64,000 nucleotides of DNA, taken from Haematococcus lacustris (lineage: Eukaryota; Chlorophyta; Chlorophyceae; Chlamydomonadales; Haematococcaceae). Where the stretch lies: positions 7,684,932-7,748,931 of the forward strand of contig JASKMD010000024.1 of NCBI GenBank assembly GCA_030144725.1, written 5' to 3'. Both the position numbers and the translations under genes were made by a program. The first letter of the stretch is position 1; each line of letters opens with the position of its first letter. Shown here piece after piece: positions 44,001-56,189 of the stretch. The notes below the pieces were generated by a model, which did no database searches, was not told where the DNA came from, and saw nothing but the letters and a program-made list of their open reading frames with translations.

Positions 44001-45671
44001 CAGGGTCAGGGTCAGGGTCAGGGTCAGGGTCAGGGTCAGGGTCAGGGTCAGGGTCAGGGTCAGGGTCAGGGTCAGGGTCAGGGTCAGGGTCAGGGTCAGG
44101 GTCAGGGTCAGGGTCAGGGTCAGGGTCAGGGTCAGGGTCAGGGTCAGGGTCAGGGTCAGGGTCAGGGTCAGGGCCAGGGTCAGGGTCAGGGTCAGGGTCA
44201 GGGTCAGGGTCAGGGTCAGGGTCAGGGTCAGGGTCAGGGTCAGGGTCAGGGTCAGGGTCAGGGTCAGGGCCAGGCGGCAGACCTGCCAGATGAGGTGACC
44301 GGGCGGTTGAGCGAGGTGCCTGGCCGAGTGGCCCCACCCCCCCGCAGCGCTGCGTTGAGGTCAGCGGTGCCCTGCCGGGCGGTACCACCTGCTAGGGGCA
44401 GGCGAAAACAGGGTCTGCATGGGGTATGAATTCTGAGCGCATGTGAGGACTTGCATGGGGTGCCTGCATGGCATCTACTTAATACAGCAGTGTATGTGTG
44501 TTGCTATGACACGTCTCAAGCAACAGCCTCGGTGGCAGCATCAACATCAGCAGCAGTGGCAGCAGCCTCGGCAGCAGCAGTAGCGGCGGCAGCGGCGGCA
44601 GCATGGTGCTTGGTGGGCAGAGGGCACAGGCATGGCAGCAGGAGGGGCCGCCGCACTCCAGCAGCTACCAGCACCGGTGGATTAGCCCCTGTCCCTCCCG
44701 CCTCCTGCCCTGCTGCCCGCCCCCCTCCCTCCCAAGCTCCTGCTAGGCTTGCCCCTCACCTGAGGTGTTGCTGCGGGTGCTTGTGCCTGGGCGGGCGAAG
44801 CCGGTCAGTGGCCTGCCAGCCCCCGTCATGGGCCGCACGGACTGGTTGGGCCCACCCTGTAGTACCCAGGCACAGCAGCAGGGGCCACCAGGCTCAGCCC
44901 CTACCCCACAGCTACCCCTGCCCCACTGTCGCCCTTTGCCCACCTCTGCCCTCTGCACGCCACCGCCCCTGTGCTGCCACTGCCCCTCCTGAGCCCCAGT
45001 GCCAGCTTCAAGCCAGCTTCAAGCCAGCTGCGATCCAGAGGGGGGGTTCACCTGAGCCCCTGTTGCAGGGCGGCCCAGGGAGGTGCCGGGCCGGGCCACC
45101 TGGGCCACCTGGTTCTCATCCAGCAGCGCGTCAGCAATGCCCTGTACAGCCAGGCGGACTGCCACAGTCACACTTGTGTGAATTAGTGAACTACGCTTGG
45201 CATGCCTGGCCTCTGCTGCATTAACAGTGCATTGTAGCTATAGGCATGTAACTGGCATTGAGGATAATGCTTGCTGATTGAGGCTGCGGTTGCTGCCCAC
45301 CTCTTCCTCAATCTCAGTGTCATTGATCCAGTTCTTCAAGGTCAGTGAACGGCACTTGAGGTACCAGACCGCCTGCAGCAGCACGCCTGTATCTCAAAGC
45401 CTAATAGCAGGCAGGACCAAGACATAGAGCATGTATGCGTCCCTGCACTGTGACAATGTTTTGCTACTTCTGTTTGTTAGGCGACTGGCTAATGCAGTGT
45501 GTAGCCCTTGGCATAAATGCACAGTGAGCTACATCTCCACCACCACACCTGGTCGTAAGGGTTCCGCTCCAGCACCTTGGTGCAGATGTCGATGCACTCA
45601 TCAAACCGCCGGCGCCTGAAGCGACTATGCGCTAGCCAAACAGGGTTTAGCTCTTTAGGCAGCGCGGACAT
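38091..45671 (-). CDS. BBS8: BBS8/TTC8, BBSome subunit, sixteen exons
   Basis: Exons 45671-45549, 45372-45301, 45141-45052, 44856-44760, 44388-44283, 43529-43452, 43154-43034, 42847-42752, 42236-42144, 41640-41560, 41132-41032, 40588-40504, 40126-40040, 39565-39429, 38772-38679, 38177-38091 join in phase to 515 residues, as in animal TTC8. BBS8 is a TPR protein of the BBSome, the coat that moves membrane proteins in and out of cilia. The N-terminus reads AHSRFRRRRFDECIDICTKV. A linker has repeated RPxT motifs (RPGTSLGRP, RPMTGAGRPLTGFARPGT) and ends in RLGTASMLSEPGGPFIN. TPRs follow: DWWWKARLGKCYYQLG, VEAIACLASFHFYTDQPEIA, LGLCCFYASQ, HAEAHTNLGVLEGRKGN, FEPFFNGGLLAFKTGDFQES. Introns after exons 9 and 12 need GC donors. 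Several introns carry simple-repeat arrays. No defect seen. Confidence 0.95.
40592..40627. repeat. (CCA)n in a BBS8 intron
   Basis: Twelve near-perfect triplets directly beside the acceptor of exon 12. Confidence 0.93.
40846..40965. repeat. (CCCCTC)n then (CCCCTG)n in a BBS8 intron
   Basis: About fourteen CCCCTC units pass directly into five CCCCTG units, in the intron between exons 11 and 12. Confidence 0.95.
43547..44274. repeat. (GGTCAG)n array in a BBS8 intron, 728 bp
   Basis: About 120 hexamer units, GGTCAG with sporadic GGCCAG variants clustered in a few places. It fills almost all of the intron between exons 5 and 6, starting 18 bp from the exon 6 acceptor and ending 8 bp from the exon 5 donor. 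The Gly-Gln and Asp-Pro open frames it creates are not genes. Confidence 0.97.
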
Positions 45672-46200
45672 GTTGTCCCGAGCGCTTCACCAATGTAAGC
45701 TCTTTATGTGCGTATCAGCCATGGTGAGGCAGCGATCAAACGATGCTGCTGGCAACGACTGACAATACTGACAATACAAATATTGTTCGCAAGGTTGTTG
45801 CAATTGTTGCTTGCCCAGCCAGTCTATTCTAGTGACATTACACAGCGTTTCCACATCGCTGAAATCACAAGCATCAATGTGGCAAATTGAATGCATTCCA
45901 TTTTACACAGCCATGCGCCATCGGGCAAAAAAAAACACAGCCATGCGCCATTTCACAAACAGCCATTTCACATACAGCCATGCGCCATCGGGGTATAAAC
46001 TCTCAAGTTCTAATCCCTACAGCCCTCATGCAACACCAAAATAAAGCATGAGTTGTAATCAAACACAGGCTGCGAGATCATTATTTGTAAAGGCTACTGA
46101 CGGTGTGCCTAATGCCCACTCCAGCTCAGCCTTCTGGTGTGTGTGCCTCCAGGCTACTACTAGCAAGAGCTCTACCCTACTCTATAGCTCTTACTCACAC
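45672..46200. other. BBS8 upstream region
   Basis: Presumed promoter; AT-richer than the gene. 45908-45995 holds three spaced copies of CAGCCATGCGCCAT. I could not identify a convincing X-box. Confidence 0.4.
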
Positions 46201-46204
46201 ACAT

Positions 46205-46710
46205 CCCCTTTGTGAGGGGTTTGGTATCTTGTTTTCTTGGATTGTCTTGCTGTAGCTGGCTATCGCCGCCGCTTGCGCCGCCACTTACGCAGCAGGGCCT
46301 TGTCACGCAGGTACACCCACTCCTGGCCTGGCCGGCCTAGCTGTGGCATGGCTGGGCGGCCGTCCCAGTAGCACAACTCAGTGGGACGTGGCCCTGGGCC
46401 GACTGCGCAGCGGCGGATGTGGGTCCGGCTGTAATGCCTCGTCGCGGTCCTCAATGTCACTACCTAGGTCCTCCGGCACTAGTCTAGGCACGGTCCGTCC
46501 TTTTTTCTTAGCCATAGAAAACAGCAACGTGAAGCCATCACAAACACTTAGGAGCGTAGCGACGTGGCCGCTGGCTGAGGTCGAGAGCTGTCCCGCGCCA
46601 GGGCCGAGACCGAGCCTTTTTCAACCACCTGAAACGACCCTAGCGACTCCATTATCTAGTGTAATTGAGTTTTACGTAGGCGAAGCTCTATAGGCGCGGC
46701 GAAGCCGCGC
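46205..46710 (-). mobile_element. Candidate internally deleted Fanzor mini-element
   Basis: Minus strand: an ATG at 46513 starts MAKKKGRTVPRLVPEDLGSD, and within 30 codons this passes into sequence encoding IRRCAVGPGPRPTELCYW and VYLRDKALLRKWRRKRRR in another frame (46425-46260). That tail aligns in wording with the Fanzor C-terminus at 14.6 kb (RWRPLELCYW ... YKRLRDKPPK). The RuvC core is absent. Possible ends are a 7-bp stem with GAA loop at 46694-46710 and a CCCCT/AGGGG stem at 46205-46219. Element limits are inferred. Confidence 0.5.
46260..46513 (-). pseudogene. Fanzor gene remnant: N-terminal start joined to C-terminal tail
   Basis: Keeps a lysine-rich start and about 55 C-terminal residues, with a frame change at the junction (46425-46440). 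It lacks RuvC-I, the DE(Y/H)RTS motif and the RDxNAA motif, so it cannot cut DNA. The shared ELCYW tail is the basis for the assignment; BBS8, the nearest gene, is unrelated. Confidence 0.6.
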
Positions 46711-46713
46711 AAT

Positions 46714-46974
46714 GTGATGCTTCTTGTCACCTGCGATGGTGTTGGCCGGCTGTTACGTGTTCGTTGGCAACCACTTTTGTTAATACACCAGGTCGCTGCA
46801 GTTATACTGGAGGTTTGCGACGGCCGGTGTGAGGGGAGTGAGGAGGTTTGCGACCCGACGCACCGACGGCCGTTCTTCGCGCAGCGGCTATCAGCGCGTT
46901 GCGCTGATCATTATGGGCGTCGCAGCTCACGTTGAAGTAGCTTTGCAGGGTGTGACCCGAGCCTATGAGACCTG
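46714..46974. other. Spacer before the LINE 3' end
   Basis: Contains a perfect 8-bp stem with GTT loop (46890-46908, ATCAGCGC/GCGCTGAT). No gene seen. Confidence 0.4.
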
Positions 46975-47088
46975 CTTGAAGAAGAAGAAGACTACTCCGG
47001 CGTGGAGCCGGCGTGCATTGAGGAAGGAGCTTCCGCCTGGGGCGCGGCCTGCTCCCACCACCTACCCTGGGTGATGGAGAGACCCTTC

Positions 47089-50000
47089 CTAGCCCCAATC
47101 CCCTTTCCCTGCTCTGAGTCTGTAGCTTGTTTTGGCGATGCTATGTGAGCTTATCACTGCGTGCCGGGTGAGCTTGTTAAGTAGTTTGATGGTGTTGGTG
47201 TGTGTTACACCCAGCTCTCTCATATGTTGCTTGGTGTGTGCTTCGTATGTAATGCCGCCTATGCCAAGTAGGATAGGTCGGATGGTAACGGTGTTGCCAG
47301 CTTCCCGGATGGCCGTGGCGAGGGCTGCGTGTTGTGTGCTGGCTTTTTCTAGTTGTTCGGCCCATCGAGAGTCGGCGCAATATTTAATCTCCAATATAGT
47401 GACGTGCTTGTTGGACACGTCCTTATCCCTGTTTCTTTTGTTGCTTTTGGTGCTGACCATGATGATATCAGGGCGGGTTGTCGTATTGTGTGCTGTTGGC
47501 AGGCCTATGGCTGCAAGGGTGCCGCTTAAGGTGGTGTTAGGGAGATCCATGTCGTTTTGCTCGCCGCGTGCGTGGCTACCGATGTCAGTGTATGTAATGC
47601 ACCCTCCTTGCGAGCCTTTACTGATCGCTTTAGTAATGAGGCGTCCCGCCCCGTTGTGCCGCTCTTGTACTAAAGCTGCAGTGCGGGTGCATCCCGAGAG
47701 AAGGTGAGTAGCACTATCGGCCTCGCCGCAGAGTGGGCACCGATCGTCCGCGGCCTTCCCCCAGCGCATCGCCAATTTCTGGTTGTAGAGCCCGCCAGTG
47801 CGGTAGAGCAGTGCTGTTCTTTGGGCAGCGGTCGGGATGCCCGGGTCGAGCATTACTCTTTCACACGACCCTTTGGCTGCGACCCTGGCGATGTCTTGAG
47901 ACATCTGGTAGTAGATGCTATCTTGGTTTGCGAGTCCCAATTTGTGTTTGGCACGCATATGTGTGCGTACGCTGTGTCGGCAGTCCGGTAGCGGTATGGT
48001 GGTGCCAGTTTCGGTGGTTGCGCTCAGCCAGGTCTGTTGTTCGGTGTGCTCGTGCGGGGCCTGAGTGTGGGCCTGCTCCGGGTACATAGCCGCGTGTTTG
48101 GCCAGGGTGTCTGCCGCTTCATTTCCGATGATGCCGGAATGTGCCCGGACTTTTCGTAGGTGTATAGTATCGCGGCTGTTCATGATCAGGGTGGCGATGT
48201 CGGCCAATATGTCCCTATGGTGGTGTGTGCGGAGCGACATTGGGTTGGCCAGTGCTCTCCGTATTTGGTATATGGAGCAGAGGCTGTCAGTGGCGATATG
48301 GGTTGCTCCCGATTTGATGGCCGCGTGGATAGCTGCGAGCTCTGCTCTGTTTATGGTGCTGTGGTCGGGTAGGGCAATGGTGAGCCGCTCGTCACCCTCC
48401 GGTGTGTACACTCCCGCTCCCACTTTCCGCGACGGGGCGCGATCCGTTCCTTGCATGCAGCTGCCATCTGTGTACGTGACAGTCCTCCAGTTGGGAATGA
48501 CCATACTTGATGTTGTGCAGAACGGGGGTGCGATCTGGTTGGGTTGGCGCATGTGCCCCGTGGTGGGGAGCTCGCGGTCTGCCGGGAGGTGCATGTGCTT
48601 GTAGTGCCCGCTGGGCAGTTGGGTGGGCTGGACGTGTTTCGAGGGTTGGTTGTGTTTAGGGTGCCGGTCGGGTCTGGGGTGTAGCGCCGTGGCTGTGTTG
48701 GCCAGCCAGCCTTGTGGATTCCCTTTTGTGACGAGTTGTTGCCCCGCCTTGTTCCAAACGATGTAGGTAAGCAGCGTGGCGTGTTTGCATGACTTGGTAG
48801 CTGCCTTTGATTTGTCAAGGGGGATGGTGGCCAGGTGCTGACAGTACTCCGGGTAGCTTTTGAGCATGGCTATGTGTTTAGGATATGAGATGCCTTTCTT
48901 TCCTGGGATGAGCAGGATAGTGGCCGTGGCCTCCTCCATTGTGGCAGAGTGTATTGCATGTTTGATGCATTTTAGGGCCAGGGCATCCTCAGCTGGGACG
49001 TTCCATGTAGAGAGCCCTGTGTGTCTCACGAGGAGGCAGTTGTGGTGTGCCCCATAGGCTGTGTCGTTGATGTCTGGGCTCCAGTAGGTAGTGGTCTCAG
49101 CCCTGACCGTGAGTGGATTGGCCCATCTCTGGACGGTGCTGGGAAAGTACTGTGTGTTGTAGAGGGTGGTGATGGCCTTTTTTTGTGCTGCCAGGAGTGG
49201 TTGGGGGGTGCTTTGTGTATTATTTCTACGTAGGAGAGCTGCTAGCTCCATGGCTGGGTCCCGTGGGTGTGGTGTGTGCTGCAGCCATGTGGTAAGATTT
49301 TGGTAATTGGTCTTGTTGATCAGGCCCACTGTGCGCCCCGCCTCATCATGGGCTACTACGTGTTCAATGAGGCTGTGTTGGGGCAGGTTGGGTCCTTGGC
49401 TCCCTCCACACATAGCTTGGATGGTGATGTGGGAGTGATTCTGGAGTGTGATTTCACACCTTCCCGTCCCGACGATGTCTGTTTGCGGGTCAACCGGTGA
49501 GGTGTGGAATGTGGCTTTGGAGTGCAGGTCGGTGCAGCGGGGTATCCAGGTGTGGGGGTCGGGCAGACCCTGCCGGGTATGCTCTGGGAGGGCCGCGTCG
49601 AGTGGTCGGCGTCTCGCCTCTTGTCTCTTACTATTGTCCGCGTCGTACTCATTCTTCTTATCGGTGTAGTCGATATGTGCTAGGATTAGCGGCTTAGGTT
49701 CAGTTGTGGGGTGCCAGTGGGCCTTTATTAGGTCCGTCTCCGCTGACTTTCGCATGGCGGTTTTGAGGTCGTCTTCGCCGTGTGCGCAGACTGGGCAGAG
49801 CCAGTGGTCATCCCTCGCTTGCCCCGCTAGGCCTGTCTTGGCTAGGCAGGCCGGGTGGTAGGCTCTCATGCAGTTGTTGCACATGGGGCTGTCCTCTTTG
49901 GGTTCCCAGCATAGTTCGCATGTGCAAACATGTTCTGCATCCGCTCTGCAGATGTCTTCTGTGTGGGCGGGCGTGTAGCCTTCCTTCTTGTACATTTGGA

Positions 50001-53000
50001 GAGCCCATTTCTCTATGATGGTGGGCCTCCAGTGGACGTTGTAATAGCTTTCTTGGTTGTTGCCGTTCCAGTGCCATCCGTCGATGGCAGTGATGGACTC
50101 TTGGTGGTCATACATGGCTCCTAGCATGATCCCTAGCTGATCGTTTTTGTGTTGGCGTGCGGTATCGGCTTTCCATGTGCTGAGATTGGCCAGGGTCATG
50201 GTGGGTATGTGTGTCACCACGTCAGGGATGGTCTGGGTGTGTCGATCGTCAGCTTGTGTGTGTCTGTCTTCCGCTGGTCTCTTGCTGCCGATCCTGGGCT
50301 GCGGCGTGGGCTGTTTCGCAGTCGGTGGCTTGGGGGCGTTGTTTGTGAGTTTGGATCTCGCGGTCGCCGTTATGGGGTTCGGTGTAGGCGGCTGTGTGTC
50401 CTTTGCGGGTGTCTTGGTTGTCATGTATGCTCGGATGTCCGTGTAGCGGGGCCCGGTGTGGGCGGTGGTGTGAGGAGTGAGCTCTGTGAGCCCTGCGGCC
50501 CAGGCTCGGATCCGCCGCTGGTCTGCTGGTAGGGTAAGCGTTGTATCCCGTCTCCCCAGGATGGTCTTGGCTTCCGTCGCGGTTGGGCAGTGTTCCATGG
50601 TCGCCATGGCCGTAAGTCTATTTAGGGCGATGATGTGCTTTTGTTTCACCTTAGTGCCGAAGCGTTTCCTGAGGCTATCCCCTGACATAATGTGTATGTT
50701 ATCCTGGCAGATGAGCTCCGAAGGGTGTGTCAGTCCTAGGCTCTTGAGGCATGTAATGCATGCGCTGACTATGTCCCGTGGTAGCGGGCTAGCGCTCTGT
50801 GTTATGAGTTGCCCAAGTGCTTTAGTCTCCTTGGGGTAGAGGGGTGCCCCTTCGTGTGTGGCGAAGAGGTTTGCTGTGGTGGTATGCAGGAGTTGTCTGG
50901 CCCGTAGGGTGTGTTGCAATAGGTTGGGAATTCGGTGTCCATGTTTAGCGGCCTGTGCGTAGAGCCAGGTGATCTGTTTGTGGAGCATGCATCTCGATAT
51001 GTGTGCGTATGTGTTGTCCGCGGACTGGAGACTGGAGACGAGGGCTGTGGTGTTCCTGGCATGGTACTCTTGGGCTGCTGAGCTGATGCCGAGGCCGAGC
51101 TTGTCTATGTCGTCCCGGATGACGGCATTAGGTGTGCCCAGTGGGAGGTTGAGCTTGTGCTTGACGCATTGGTTGACTGCTCTGTCAAAGAGGTCTAGGT
51201 CCCCCGGGGTGCATGGTACCACGCAGAAGCTATAAGCCAGGCTGGGAATGATCGCTGTTTTAATAATGTGGATGGCTTGTCTGGCGCTGGCGAAGGAGCG
51301 CCGCAGTCTGTCTAGTTTCTGCCTGAGCTGTGTTATCATGGCCGTGTGTTGTGGTTTCCAGTTGAGTGTCATGGTGAGCATGACTCCTAGGTAGGTAAAG
51401 GTTGCTGTCGGGCGGAGGAAGGTGACCGGTTTTCCTTGTAGGCGTAGGTCTTGCAGTTGCTTGCGGGCTTCCTTCTCCGCGTCTTCTTGGGTGCTGCATC
51501 GGCCGGATTGGTGCGCTTTGTGTAGCGCCGCCGTGGCGAGGGTTTTGCTGTGTGATATGATGAGGTGGCCCCAGTCCGAGTAGGCTGAGAGCTTGTCCGC
51601 CTGGACGCGTGTGTTGCTAATGGAGTTACAGAGGATGGCGACGTCGTCCGCATAATCGATGCTCCCTATAGTGTATCTGTTGTCGCTGTCGTTTTCCACT
51701 GACTGGAATTTGTACCCCCGCGCTCCTACTTGGAGCCAACGCAGTAGGGGTTCGATATAGATGAGGAACAGGAAGGGTGAGAGTGAGTCGCCCTGGATGG
51801 TGCCCCGGTCTACGGGTATCGGATCAGTAGGGCCGTACGGGGTCTTGAAGCGCGTTGTAGCGCCCGTGTATAGGTCCTTCACCGCGTCTGTGGCGTCGGT
51901 GGGGAAGCCAAGGTCGTGCATGATCCATAGCAGTTTGTCTTGACATGTGGTGTTAAATGCACTTGTGAAGTCGACCATGAGGGCATAGATGTCTGCTTTA
52001 GCAAGTTTAGCGTCCTCAAGGGCCATGACTAGCATTTGTAGTTGCTGAGTGGTGTCCCTGTGAGAGCGGAAGCCTGCTTGGCATTTGCTCAGCATCCCAT
52101 TGGCCTCGGCGTACTCATAGAGTGTCTTGGTAATGAGGCTGGTCCATAGCTTGTAGATGGTGTTGGCCAGTCCTACCGGTCTGTAGGCGTTGAGGTCCGT
52201 TTCCTGGCCCTTGTCCTTGTAGAGTAGGCAGGTGTCACTGGTTTTCCATGCTGTGGGTGTGCAGCCAGTGGCCCACATGATGATGAACAGTTGGTGGATG
52301 GTGTCCCTCATCTCCCATGGCAGCATCTTGATGATCTCGTTCTCGATGCCATCTGGTCCTGGGGCTTTGCCTCCTGCCAGCCTGCTGAGGCATTCTTGGA
52401 AGCTAGCTTTGTCCATGATGGCTGTGTGCATCCAGTGAATGTTTTTGCAGGTATGTAGTGTGAAGGGGTCGTCCGCTTTGGCTCGGGCCCAGGGATAGTT
52501 TCTTGTCTGTGTGTCTGTGTAGTGGCCGGTTTTGGGCGTTGGGGGTGATAGCTTCTGCCCGTATGCGGCGGTGATAATCCGGTTAAGGTCGGCCGGGGCG
52601 GTACAAATTCTTCTGGTGGCGGGGTCTGTGAGCGCTTGCAGGCCTTTGTGGCTCGTGCGGGATGGGCGTAGAATATATTTGTTGGCTTTCTTGGGCTGGG
52701 TGCTTATTAGTTGTTGCATTCGGAGCCGGGCCTGTGCGATGGCAAGTGCGGAGTCGTCATCGTCCAGCTGGTGAATTTGGTCGCGGTAGGAATTTGTCAG
52801 TTTTGCTAGTGCGGCTTGCACGTGATTGTTGGTTGGGTCGTCATCTTGACGTGCTAGCACCGCCTCCCTGATCGCTGTGTTGCTTGTGTCTGTATCTGGG
52901 ATGAGCTCCTCGATCGTTGGGTGGGCGCCATTCTGTTTGAATAGTTGCCTAGTCTGCCGGCTGAGATTTCTAGTGGTCTTGAGCTTCTTGCCTAGCGCCA

Positions 53001-54831
53001 ATCTGATTCTGCACATGGTCCTGCGTTGGTAGTGTTGGCCCCCTCTAGTCAGTGTCTTTGTTGTGCAAGTCTTCATGGCGGTCGTCCTGCAGGTTTCCAA
53101 CAGGGTTGTGAGCATGGTGGCTGCCATGTCTACAGCTTGCCTTGGGTGGAGGCCTGCTAGCTGCGTCAGGCGTCTGGGTTGGTGTGGGTTGGCCTTGTCC
53201 AGGTTCGCCAGGAAGGCTGTGGCTTCCGTAAAGAGAGGTGACAGGTAGGCTGCCAGTTGTGCGTGCAGTTGTGGTGCGCCTGAGCTGGGTTGTTGCACGG
53301 CTAGGCGGAAGGCTTCCCTGTCGCTGTTGTTGATGGGTGTGGTGAGAACAGTGTGCTTTTGGTTTTGGGGCTGTTGTGTTTGTGCCAGGTGTATGCCCAG
53401 TCTGGCTGTAGTCAGTGTGGCAGTGAGTGGTCTGTGGTCGCTGAGATATGTGCGTGTGTCTACGTTGGTGCGATGCTCGGGGCCTGGCCGTGCGTCGCGC
53501 GTCAGAATGGCGTCGATGCGGCTGTTGCAGTGTGGTTGTTGGTAGGTCCAGGCCCGGTCGCCGGGGTCGGCTTCGGGCAGGCGCATCTCTGTGGCAAACT
53601 CCCTCATCATGCGGTCCTGGGTGTATTCAGTGTGTTCGGAGCGGTCTTCTGTTTTCATCGTGGCATTCAAGTCACCGGCGAGAATGAGGGAGCCGGGCAG
53701 GTGTCTTGTGGCTGTGCGTATGTGTTGCTGCATCTTCTCCCGCAGTGGGAGCGCGTCTTCGTTGCAGCCCGATGGCCAGTACGTTGCTACGATGGTGAGG
53801 TTGTCGCTGTGGTGCTGGCTAAGAGTCAGGATGACGCATCTGGAGTTTACTTCCGCCTCCGTGCTTGGTGGTGCTAGGGTGGCTTGCGTCTGAATGGCTA
53901 GGTCATGCTTGATGCCAATGAGGACTTCACTGTGGCCACCGTGTCGGTGCAGTGTGTAGTCCTGGGTGGCTACTCTCAGCCATCCCGGTGTGTCTTTCTT
54001 GTGTTGTGTCTTCGTCTCTGTCAAGATCAGGATGTCGGGGTGGTGGTGGTGGATGAGGTGGGCGACGTCCCTTCTAGCCCGGTAGAGGCCCCGGACGTTA
54101 AGAGTTGTGAGCGTCAGGTGTTGTCTGCTGGGGGTCTGGTGAGCTTGTGTGGGGATATTGGAGGGGGCCTCTGTGGTTGGGCATGGGACTGACGGGCTGG
54201 GTGTGGTGGCAGTGGGTGCAGCCTGGGTGGTGGTTAGGTACCGTGACATGAGCGTTTGCGTGTGCCCCTCTTTGCTGTGGCTGGGGTTTCTGGCTCCTTT
54301 CTTCGATCGTGGTTTCTTAGGGCCTGTCTTGGTGCTTGGCTTCTCGTTTCGTGTTGGGGGGGGAGGTGTGGCTGCGTCCTCCTTCGTGGTGGCAGCTTCG
54401 CGGTGTCGCGACCGGGTCGGCGGATCTGCCTCTGCAGAGGTATTTTTGCGTTTAAGGTCGTTGTTGCTCGTGGCGAGGGAAGGTGGTGTCGCTGTTGGAG
54501 GTGGTATTGCCGGTGGTTGGTCGTCGTGGCCGCTCAGGTCTATGGGGTCCGGTCTTCGGTAGTGTTGCTCTAGCTGTGTCGTGGTGGCTTGCTCCAATGG
54601 GTCTGCTAACCAGAAGATGGGTTCGATGAGATTCTGATGTTGCATGCCTTGCTTGATTAGGATTAGCCCTCCTTGCAGCTCCTTCCAGTCTGCTGTGGTC
54701 AGCAGCCGTCTAGCGTGTGTAGCTTGTGAGTCTAGCCAGTACCAGGTGTTGTCTAGGTACCTAAGGGTAGTCGCGTGGTTCCTGTTGATGAGAATGGCTG
54801 CGTTGCTGATGTGATTGTCCTCATTGCCCAT
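47089..54831 (-). pseudogene. LINE polyprotein, downstream part: APE, RT, PHD, RNase H, RLE
   Basis: 2,580 open codons from the first ATG after the insertion; the true frame continues into the upstream part once the 54855-56189 insert is ignored. Residues about 10-35 finish the second protease-like domain (RNHATTLRYL, WYWLDSQ). APE endonuclease from about 243 (LNVRGL, LTETKT, LAGDLNATM, LSDHRPL near 463). Reverse transcriptase about 830-1100 (GGKAPGPDGIENEI, VDFTSAFNTT, RGTIQGDSLSPFLFL, IDYADDVAIL at 1060). PHD finger about 1634-1680 (CELC, MCNNC, HPAC, CPVC). RNase H about 2118-2245 (YTDGSC, NRAELAAIH, ATDSLCSIY, GNEAADTLAKH). Knuckle CPLCGEADSATHLLSGC, then RPDIIMV ... ILEIKYCADSRW. All catalytic motifs are intact, so the copy is young. 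Confidence 0.88.
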
Positions 54832-54854
54832 GAGGGTACTTAGTGTTGCCCTAG

Positions 54855-56189
54855 GTCACCCCGGCCATTGGCCATGCCAATCCGTGCCAGGCGCGACGCT
54901 CACACCACGCGCTAGTGAAGGGTAGCTGAGGCTATCGCGGTAAGTCACGCGCGCTAAAACTCCCGTTTTAGACTGAAGCCTTGTCCCAGATCACCGCCCG
55001 CCACCAGGTCAAAAATTGAGGTAGCGCAAACAAGTTGCGACCCACTCACAAGAGCAGGGTGGCGAGGCGCTCCGTGGCGTTCGCACTAATGAGGCAGGCT
55101 CGTAGTGCGCCGCAGGCTATCGCAGTGAGCCGTGCTACCACGCCATGTCACTACACCACGAGACTGAGTCACGCCACGCTTCGGTGCAAGTCGGGTGCAT
55201 GGCACTGTTAACTTTTTCGGCTCTATTGGCTCACTTCCTCTATTAGCTCAGTTTCTCTATCGGCTCAGTTGTGCTATTCTGGCTCAGTTGGTGCTACTGG
55301 TTTTATCTAAAGGTGCTTTGCCTTACATGTCCTCTGCCTCGTTCCCGCCACATTTTAGGCTTCCGCCACTGCCACTGCCACTGCTTAGCAGCTTAGCACG
55401 TATCGCATTTTCGCGTGCCAGGGCAGCGCGGCGTCGGGGTCCAGGAGGGCTCATCACACTTTTCGGTATCAACTTCGCGCACAGTGCGAGAAATGCAGCG
55501 ATGAGGGCGCCCAGCGGCAGCGCAGGGTCCAAGCCATCCGGGTTGTGCTCAAGGACGCCGCCAATCGCCCCTGTGATGAGATCGGCCCATGCCACATTCA
55601 TCCGCTGCCACATTTTGTCATTGTGTGTACCACACAAGGTGATGGAGTATGCCTGGAGCACAACCCGGAATATAGACCCGCACAGCTATCCGACAAAGGT
55701 GGAAGCACGCGGAAAGGACCACTGGCCGAAAGGTTTAAGCTCTTGACAAAAGCCTCAAACTGATGGGGTCGAGGCGTTGGCAGAGTGCACGGTAGCGAAA
55801 CAAAGTCCACGCACGGTGCTGCTGACACCTCAATGAGATGCTGTGTATGCTTGGAGGCAGGGTCAGGCAGGTCCCGGCTCAGGTGTCAGATAGGCCCGGG
55901 CCAGGTGTCAGGAAGGGGCCGGGCCATGAGGGGTCCCGACCCAACCCAGGGAATCTTGCGCTTCGACCTGCGACCCACGTACGGTCGCACCCCGTTGAGC
56001 CCCAGGCTGCAGCGAGCGACCATGTTCACAGTCCGCGGGAATGGCGGGCGGAGTGATCTGGGAGGCTTCAGTCTAAAACGCGAGTTTCAGCGCGCGTGAC
56101 TTACCGCGATAGCCTCAGCTACCCTTCACTAGCGCGTGGTGTGAGCGTCGCGCCTGGCACGGATTGGCATGGCCAATGGCCGGGGTGAC
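54855..56189. mobile_element. 1,335-bp TIR transposon inserted in the LINE
   Basis: The two ends are inverted repeats of about 145 bp (54855-55000 and 56044-56189), nearly identical, starting GTCACCCCGGCCATTGGCCA. The sequence CCCTAG flanks both sides (54849-54854 and 56190-56195), a 6-bp target duplication, although a 3-bp CTA duplication with uneven ends cannot be ruled out. Taking out the element and one repeat copy leaves the LINE frame open. It encodes no transposase that I can see; a minus-strand frame at 55323-55661 has no family motif. A fragment of a relative lies at 5470-5862 beside a Harbinger exon. Non-autonomous. Confidence 0.9.

Noticed and set aside
43473..44429. Gly-Gln and Asp-Pro repeat open frames
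   Set aside because: Created by the GGTCAG hexamer array inside a BBS8 intron whose flanking exons join in phase.
46890..46908. Perfect 8-bp hairpin before the LINE 3' end as a transposon terminus
   Set aside because: No partner end or target duplication; left as an unexplained palindrome.
47132..54573. Many plus-strand open frames across the LINE
   Set aside because: Antisense shadows of a GC-rich minus-strand polyprotein with clear domains.
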